A DNA stretch of 64,000 nucleotides from Corynebacterium sp. HMSC04H06 (GTDB lineage: Bacteria; Actinomycetota; Actinomycetes; Mycobacteriales; Mycobacteriaceae), in NCBI RefSeq assembly GCF_001815935.1, contig NZ_KV823434.1:17602-81601 (forward strand), written 5' to 3'. Positions 59,368-64,000 of the stretch are shown one piece after another. The notes beneath the pieces are model-generated. The model saw nothing but the letters and a program-made list of their open reading frames with translations, did no database searches and was not told the DNA's origin. The stretch's first letter is position 1. Every line of letters begins with the position of its first letter. Position numbers and translations under genes: made by a program.

Positions 59368-61191
59368 ATGAAGACATTGTCAGCACCGTTAGCCGTGGCC
59401 ATCGTGGGGATGGGCCCGCGGGGCATCTCCGTCATTGAGCGCCTCGCCGCCCACCTCCACGAACACCCCTCCACCCCACCTATCACCCTGCACCTCATCG
59501 ACGACGCCGAGCACGGCGCCGGCCGCATCTGGGAAACCAGCCAGACCCGCACCCTGTGCATGAACACCCTGGCCGGCGCGGTCACCCTGTTCACCGAGCC
59601 GGAGTCCACCCTCACCGCCCCGGCGCTGGAAGGCCCCATCCTCTACGAGTGGATCCAGCTCCTGCGCGGCGACGACCCGACCGCCGCCGGCATCAGCGAC
59701 GCCAAGGTCGAGCTGTTCCGCCAGTTCCCGCCCACCGTCGACCGCGCCTTTGCCACCGAGCTCGACGAGTCCCGGCCCGAGTCCCACCCTTCCCGCGCCC
59801 TCTACGGCGCCTACCTGCGCTGGGTGCTCACCGTCGCGCTGGCGCAGCTCCCCGATGGGGTCGAGGTGGTCCACCACTTTAGCCGCGCTACCGACATCGC
59901 CGACGCCGGCGATCACGACGTGCTCACCTTGGCCGACGGCTCCCAGGTGGCCGCCGACAAGACCGTGCTGGCCTACGGCTGGCAGGTGCCGGCCGCCAAC
60001 GAGGAAGAGCAGCGCCTGGCCGCCGCGGATCTCAACTGGGTGCGCCCCGACAACCCCGTCGAGCAGCCCGTCGAGGAAATCCCGGCCGGCCAGAAGGTGC
60101 TCGTGCGCGGGCTCGGTATGGGCTTCTTCGACGTCATGGCACTGGTGACCATCAACCGCGGCGGCGAGTTCGTCGCCGACGACTCCGCCCGCGGCGGCCT
60201 GCGCTACCAGCCGTCCGGCCGCGAGCCCCAGCTGGTCGTTACCTCCGGGCGCGGCTACCCCTACCTGCCGAAGTCCCAGTACCACTCCCTGCCGCCGAAG
60301 GCCGACCTGTCCCGCTTTAAGGCGGCGCTGGCGGACTTGGGCGACGATTTCGACTTCGGCGCAGAGGTCCTGCCCGCCCTGGTCCGCGACGCCTACGCCG
60401 CCTACTACCCCGAGCGCGCCGCCGAGATCGATGCCGCCAAGCTGCACGCCGACACCCTGCCCGCCCTGGCGGCCGAGCTCTCCGCGGCGCTGAACTGCGA
60501 GTTCCGTCTCGACTACTGGATGAACCCGCTGGCCGCCTACGACGGCGATGACCCGACCGGCTTCATCGCCGCCGGGCTCGAGCGCGACATCGCCGAGTCC
60601 CAGGCCGGGCGCGACTCCCGCCTCAAGGCCGCCCTGTGGGCGATTTCGGCGGCGCGCAAACCCGCCTCCATCGCCGGCTCGGAAGGCCGCATGAGCTGGG
60701 CCTCGCGCACCGGGGCCTACCGCGAGTTCATGGCGTTTGGCCAGATGGTAGGCTCCGGCCCGCCGCTGTTTCGCACCCAGCAGCTGCTCGCGCTCATCGA
60801 TGCCGGCCTGATCACCTTCCTGGGCGATCACCCGCAGCTGGAAATCGGCGACGCGTTCACCCTGCGCACCCGCTTCGGCGCGGCCAGCTCCGACTGGCTC
60901 GTCGACGCCTGGATGCACCAGCCCGACGTGCGCCACGCCGTCGACCCGATGTCGGTGTCGCTCCAGGCGCGCACGCGGCCGTTCCACGACCACGGGCACC
61001 CGACAGGCTCGCCGGAGACCACGTGGCAGCGTCGCACCATCCACCCCGACGGCGCGGTGGATGAGCGGCTGCACATCATCGGCATCCCCACCTATGCCCA
61101 GTGGCCGGACACCACCATCTCCCCCATGCCGGGCACCGATCCCCTGATGCTGCAGGAGACCGACCGCACGGCCGGCGACCTGCTAGCTTAG
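59368..61191 (+). CDS. FAD/NAD(P)-binding oxidoreductase
   Basis: This protein of about 607 residues has an N-terminal dinucleotide fold (VAIVGMGPRGISVIERLAAH, GxGPxG motif). TLCMNTLAGAVTLF, DKTVLAYGWQVPA and LVRGLGMGFFDVMALV follow. It looks like the FAD-NAD(P)-binding group related to lysine/ornithine N-monooxygenases and HI0933-like proteins. No partner reductase is fused to it. The ATG at 59368 abuts AAGGA, which is too close. A TTG at 59377 lies eight bases from AAGGA and may be the true start. It is divergent from the ABC operon and shares its operator region, so I infer a linked role. It overlaps the metB 3' end. Confidence 0.8.
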   Translation: MKTLSAPLAVAIVGMGPRGISVIERLAAHLHEHPSTPPITLHLIDDAEHGAGRIWETSQTRTLCMNTLAGAVTLFTEPESTLTAPALEGPILYEWIQLLRGDDPTAAGISDAKVELFRQFPPTVDRAFATELDESRPESHPSRALYGAYLRWVLTVALAQLPDGVEVVHHFSRATDIADAGDHDVLTLADGSQVAADKTVLAYGWQVPAANEEEQRLAAADLNWVRPDNPVEQPVEEIPAGQKVLVRGLGMGFFDVMALVTINRGGEFVADDSARGGLRYQPSGREPQLVVTSGRGYPYLPKSQYHSLPPKADLSRFKAALADLGDDFDFGAEVLPALVRDAYAAYYPERAAEIDAAKLHADTLPALAAELSAALNCEFRLDYWMNPLAAYDGDDPTGFIAAGLERDIAESQAGRDSRLKAALWAISAARKPASIAGSEGRMSWASRTGAYREFMAFGQMVGSGPPLFRTQQLLALIDAGLITFLGDHPQLEIGDAFTLRTRFGAASSDWLVDAWMHQPDVRHAVDPMSVSLQARTRPFHDHGHPTGSPETTWQRRTIHPDGAVDERLHIIGIPTYAQWPDTTISPMPGTDPLMLQETDRTAGDLLA

Positions 61192-62346
61192 GGCGCCCAG
61201 CGCCTGGGCGAGGTCGGCCATGAGGTCGGCCTCGTCCTCAATACCAATCGACAGGCGCACCATGTCCGCCGGCGGGACCAGCTCGGAGCCTTCCGCCGAG
61301 GCGTGCGTCATCTTCTGCGGGTGCTCGACCAAGGACTCGACCCCGCCCAGCGACTCCGCCAGACAAATCAGGCGCGTGTTCAGGCAGAACTGCTCCGCGT
61401 GCTCGGGGTTATGGAAACGCACTGAGAGCATGCCGCCGAAGCCGCGCATCTGACCCGCGGCCGTCGCGTGGCCCGAGTGGTCTTCCAGCCCCGGGTAGTA
61501 GACTTGGCTGACCTCGGGGCGGGAGGCCAGGTATTCCGCCACCGCCTGTGCGTTGGAGCAGTGGCGCTCCATGCGCACGCCCAGGGTCTTGATGCCGCGG
61601 GCGGTGAGGTAGGCATCGAAAGGCGAGGAGACCGCGCCGACGCAGCCCTGGAAGTACAGGAGGCGCTCGTCGACGTGGGCATCGTTAGTGATGACGGCAC
61701 CGCCGAGGACGTCGGAGTGGCCGCCCAGGTACTTGGTGGTCGAGTGCACCACGTGGTCCGCGCCTAGGGCCAGCGGGTTTTGCAAATAGGGCGTGGCGAA
61801 GGTGTTGTCCACCACCAGCGCGGCGTGCTTTTTCACTTCCGCGACGGCGGCGATATCCGTGACCGACAGCGCCGGGTTGCTGGGCGTTTCCAGCCAGATG
61901 ATCCGGGTGTTGTCGCGCACGGCGGCCGCGACCTCGTCTGGGTTGGTCGTGTCCACGACGCTCAACTGAATGCCCCACTCCCCAAAGTCGTGGTGCAGCA
62001 GACGATAGGTGCCGCCGTAGGCGTCGTTGCCCAGGATGACGTGATCGCCGGGGCGGGCCAGGATGCGGATGAGCGTGTCGATGGCCGCCATGCCCGAGGA
62101 AAACACGCGGGCAAAGCTGGCGTCTTCCAGGGCCGCCAGGGTCTGCTCCAGGGAGCGGACCGTCGGGTTGGCCACGCGGCCGTACTCGAAGCCGCCGCGC
62201 AGTTGCGCGAGGCCGTCCTGCGCAAACGTCGTGGAGGCGTAGATGGGCACGTTGATGGACCCCATGTGTCCGTCCGGGTGGTAGCCGGCGTGGATGGCGC
62301 GGGAGGTAAATCCCTGGGCGAGTTCTTGCTTCGTCTGCTGCGTCAT
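61183..62346 (-). CDS. metB: Cystathionine gamma-synthase
   Basis: MetB condenses O-acetylhomoserine with cysteine to cystathionine in the transsulfuration route to methionine. The 387-residue PLP enzyme has [32 protein letters not shown] with the Schiff-base lysine just before ([10 protein letters not shown]), and [13 protein letters not shown] near the C-terminus. I start it at ATG 62346 ([11 protein letters not shown]), because the three earlier codons add nothing conserved. A TAGAC-N6-GTCCA site lies 13 bp upstream. Cystathionine gamma-lyase is an alternative label, since the two families are similar, but locus and regulation favour MetB. Confidence 0.88.
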   Translation of the reverse strand: MTQQTKQELAQGFTSRAIHAGYHPDGHMGSINVPIYASTTFAQDGLAQLRGGFEYGRVANPTVRSLEQTLAALEDASFARVFSSGMAAIDTLIRILARPGDHVILGNDAYGGTYRLLHHDFGEWGIQLSVVDTTNPDEVAAAVRDNTRIIWLETPSNPALSVTDIAAVAEVKKHAALVVDNTFATPYLQNPLALGADHVVHSTTKYLGGHSDVLGGAVITNDAHVDERLLYFQGCVGAVSSPFDAYLTARGIKTLGVRMERHCSNAQAVAEYLASRPEVSQVYYPGLEDHSGHATAAGQMRGFGGMLSVRFHNPEHAEQFCLNTRLICLAESLGGVESLVEHPQKMTHASAEGSELVPPADMVRLSIGIEDEADLMADLAQALGALS

Positions 62347-62358
62347 GCCACCCAACCC

Positions 62359-62374
62359 TAGACCAAGCTGTCCA
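62359..62374 (-). promoter_or_regulatory. McbR-like operator upstream of metB
   Basis: TAGACCAAGCTGTCCA matches TAGAC-N6-GTCTA with one changed base in the right arm. It lies 13-28 bp upstream of the metB start, a position that would block a promoter. The same motif occurs 3 kb away at the flavoprotein/ABC gap. Confidence 0.6.
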
Positions 62375-62497
62375 CTTTTGGTGCGCCGCCGCCACCCTTT
62401 TATTCACCACCTGCCCTGTGCCGCCGTAGCCATCGCTGCGCCCACGCTCGGCCGCGGTTACTACAATCGAAGCCGAGTCAACAAGGAAAGAGAGTGC

Positions 62498-63493
62498 ATG
62501 AGTCTCACAGTGTTAGCTAGTTCCGCCAGCACCACTGCCGTCAACACGGTCAGCAACTGGTGGGAGGACGAGCAGATCCGCTCGTGGGTCGTGGAACGGC
62601 CCGTCAAGATCGTCATCATTCTGCTGATCGCCGTCATCGCCCAGTGGGTGCTGCGGCGGATCATCAACCAGTTGGCAGCCAAGGCCTCCAAGACCCCCAG
62701 CGGGGCGACCATCCCGCGCCTGACGCTGGGGCCGAAGGCCACCAAGGCGCAGCGGGAGGAGGAAAGCCGGCAGCAGGCCGCGATGAACCGCAGCCAGGAA
62801 AACCGGCGCAAGTCCCGCATCAAGACGTTGGCCGGGGTCAGCAAGTCGGCCGTGGGCATCATCATCTGGAGCTTGGCCGCCCTGCTCATCCTGGACCAGC
62901 TGGGCGTGAACATCGCCCCGCTTATCGCTTCCGCCGGTGTGGTTGGTGTTGCCCTTGGTTTCGGCGCCCAGTCGCTGGTCAAGGACTTCCTGTCCGGCAT
63001 TTTCATGCTGCTGGAGGACCAGTACGGCATCGGCGACACCATCGACGTGGGTGAGGAGATCATCGGCGACGTCGAGGACATCACCCTGCGCGTGACCAAG
63101 CTGCGCGACATCGACGGCACCCTGTGGACAGTCCGCAACGGCGAGATCCTGCGCATTGGTAATTTCTCCGACCACTACGCCATCTGTCGCCTGCAGATCC
63201 CGGTGGGCCTGTCCAACAACGCGAAGGAAGCGTGGCGCGTCATCGAGGACGCCGTCAACCACGCGGTCAAGGATCCGGAGATTGTCAACGAGGTCATCGA
63301 CGAGCCCGTCATCAACGGTATCTCCGACTGGGAGCCGGACTACATCTCCTACCGTATTTCCATCAAGACGATGCCCGGCCAGCAGTGGCACGTCCAGCGC
63401 CACGCCCAGGCGCACATCCTGGACGCCATGCAGGAGGCCGGCATTTCCACCCCGTATCCCTACGGCATGGGCATCATGCGGAAGGCGGACTAA
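62498..63493 (+). CDS. MscS family mechanosensitive channel
   Basis: This 331-residue channel protein relieves turgor under osmotic downshift. Helices occur at about 35-53 (VKIVIILLIAVIAQWVL) and 128-150. The pore helix region VGVALGFGAQSLVKDFLSGIFML is the MscS signature, followed by the beta domain (EDQYGIGDTIDVGEEIIGDVEDITLRVTKLRD). A basic, charged loop (TKAQREEESRQQAAM) separates the first helix from the pore. ATG 62498 is preceded by AAGGAAAGAG. The globin gene starts immediately at its stop (TAAGTG), suggesting co-expression. Confidence 0.92.
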   Translation: MSLTVLASSASTTAVNTVSNWWEDEQIRSWVVERPVKIVIILLIAVIAQWVLRRIINQLAAKASKTPSGATIPRLTLGPKATKAQREEESRQQAAMNRSQENRRKSRIKTLAGVSKSAVGIIIWSLAALLILDQLGVNIAPLIASAGVVGVALGFGAQSLVKDFLSGIFMLLEDQYGIGDTIDVGEEIIGDVEDITLRVTKLRDIDGTLWTVRNGEILRIGNFSDHYAICRLQIPVGLSNNAKEAWRVIEDAVNHAVKDPEIVNEVIDEPVINGISDWEPDYISYRISIKTMPGQQWHVQRHAQAHILDAMQEAGISTPYPYGMGIMRKAD

Positions 63494-63883
63494 GTGCAGA
63501 CCAGCAGCGTTTACGATGCCATCGGGGGCGAGGAGACCTTCCGCCGCCTGGTCGCAGGTTTCTACGCCCGCGTGCGCAACGACGACATCCTGGCGCCCAT
63601 GTACCCGGCCGAGGACTTCGACGGCGCCGCGCAACGGCTGCAGTGGTTCCTCGCGCAGTATTGGGGCGGGCCCGCCGAGTTCAACGCCAACCGCGGCGCC
63701 CCGCGCCTCCGGATGCGGCATGTGCACTTCCCCATCGATTCCGCCGCCGCCCAGCGTTGGCTGGACCTGATGGGCGCCTCCCTGGACGACATCGATGAGG
63801 AGACCATCCCGCCGGCGTACCGCGCGATGATCTGGGATCACATGCAGCGCGTCGCCGCGATGCTCATCAACCGACCGGATTAG
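63494..63883 (+). CDS. glbO: Group II truncated hemoglobin
   Basis: This 129-residue globin of the trHbO type has YDAIGGEETFRRLVAGFYARV at the N-terminus, WFLAQYWGGPAEF with the conserved Tyr-Trp-Gly, and the proximal histidine in RHVHFPID. It binds oxygen, and related actinobacterial GlbO proteins may aid respiration or peroxide handling. The GTG start at 63494 directly abuts the MscS stop codon. The gene ends 20 bp before a strong terminator. Confidence 0.93.
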   Translation: MQTSSVYDAIGGEETFRRLVAGFYARVRNDDILAPMYPAEDFDGAAQRLQWFLAQYWGGPAEFNANRGAPRLRMRHVHFPIDSAAAQRWLDLMGASLDDIDEETIPPAYRAMIWDHMQRVAAMLINRPD

Positions 63884-63903
63884 CTTTTCGGCACGCCGAG
63901 TAA

Positions 63904-63936
63904 GCGCTACGGAGTGGTTTCCGTGGCGCCTTTTCT
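63904..63936 (+). terminator. Terminator after glbO
   Basis: GCGCTACGGA pairs with TCCGTGGCGC (ten base pairs, one G-T) around a GTGGTT loop and is followed by TTTTCTT. It closes the mscS-glbO unit. Confidence 0.9.
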
Positions 63937-64000
63937 TGTGCTTTTGCTTGTTGCCCGGCAGTCGTGGGGTTCGGCTGGCTTCTTTTTATGGTTTGCGGCT

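Noticed and set aside
59389..61074. 561-residue minus-strand frame
   Set aside because: It is antisense to the flavoprotein gene. The GxGPxG motif and good codon pattern are on the plus strand.

Overview
This window reads as a chromosomal segment of a high-G+C actinobacterium, almost certainly a Corynebacterium. The evidence is gene order: holA-comEC-comEA; proB, 2-hydroxyacid dehydrogenase, proA, nadD, rsfS; rne-rplU-rpmA ... obgE; valS-folC-DUF4233-ndk; clpX ... clpP2-clpP1-tig; rpiB, DsbA-like protein, pepN; metB. Corynebacterial three-component pilus genes and McbR-like operator sequences agree with this. I do not assign a species. No phage, insertion sequence or CRISPR array was seen. 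Two tRNA genes (Pro-UGG and Gly-UCC) are present.

Layout. 1-12.4 kb (minus strand): 5' part of holA, then comEC and comEA, a DegV protein, a phosphoglycerate-mutase-like phosphatase, rsfS, nadD, proA, two tandem 2-hydroxyacid dehydrogenase paralogues, proB and obgE. 12.5-23.7 kb (minus): an accessory pilus island inserted between rpmA and obgE, encoding a major pilin, a class C sortase, a small LASTG pilin, a 2004-residue tip adhesin and a second sortase. It is preceded by about 500 bp of A+T-rich non-coding DNA. 23.7-28.2 kb: rpmA, rplU (with a structured leader) and rne. 28.4-36 kb: a membrane protein with a winged-helix-like tail, ndk, a small membrane protein, DUF4233, folC, valS and mdh. 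36-43 kb: a TetR regulator divergent from mdh, clpX, a POT peptide transporter, clpP2, clpP1 and tig. 43-50 kb: tRNA-Pro, an aldo/keto reductase, a CadD-like transporter, tRNA-Gly, a Gly/Asp-rich membrane protein, rpiB, a DsbA-like protein and pepN. 50-64 kb: a Dcu dicarboxylate carrier, a seven-gene minus-strand transport/oxidoreductase operon, a divergent FAD/NAD(P) oxidoreductase, metB, an MscS channel and a truncated globin.

Two parts stand out. First, the pilus island forms a self-contained surface-assembly module. Each of the three pilins carries a different sorting signal (LPATG, LASTG, LPETG). The tip protein has ten repeats, each with a conserved cysteine pair. The last sortase has no ordinary start codon and lacks the usual lid motif. 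Second, the 51.6-62.4 kb block combines an oligopeptide-type ABC importer with a fused carboxymuconolactone-decarboxylase/alkylhydroperoxidase protein, an SDR, a GntR regulator and a divergent flavoprotein. The shared promoter region contains a perfect TAGAC-N6-GTCTA palindrome, and metB next door has a near-perfect copy. I infer a sulfur-regulated uptake and oxidation system whose substrate is unknown.

Most genes are tightly packed, with 1-14 bp overlaps or gaps. Strong intrinsic terminators lie after rpmA, ndk, clpX/tetR, clpP2, tig, tRNA-Pro, tRNA-Gly, rpiB, pepN and the globin gene.
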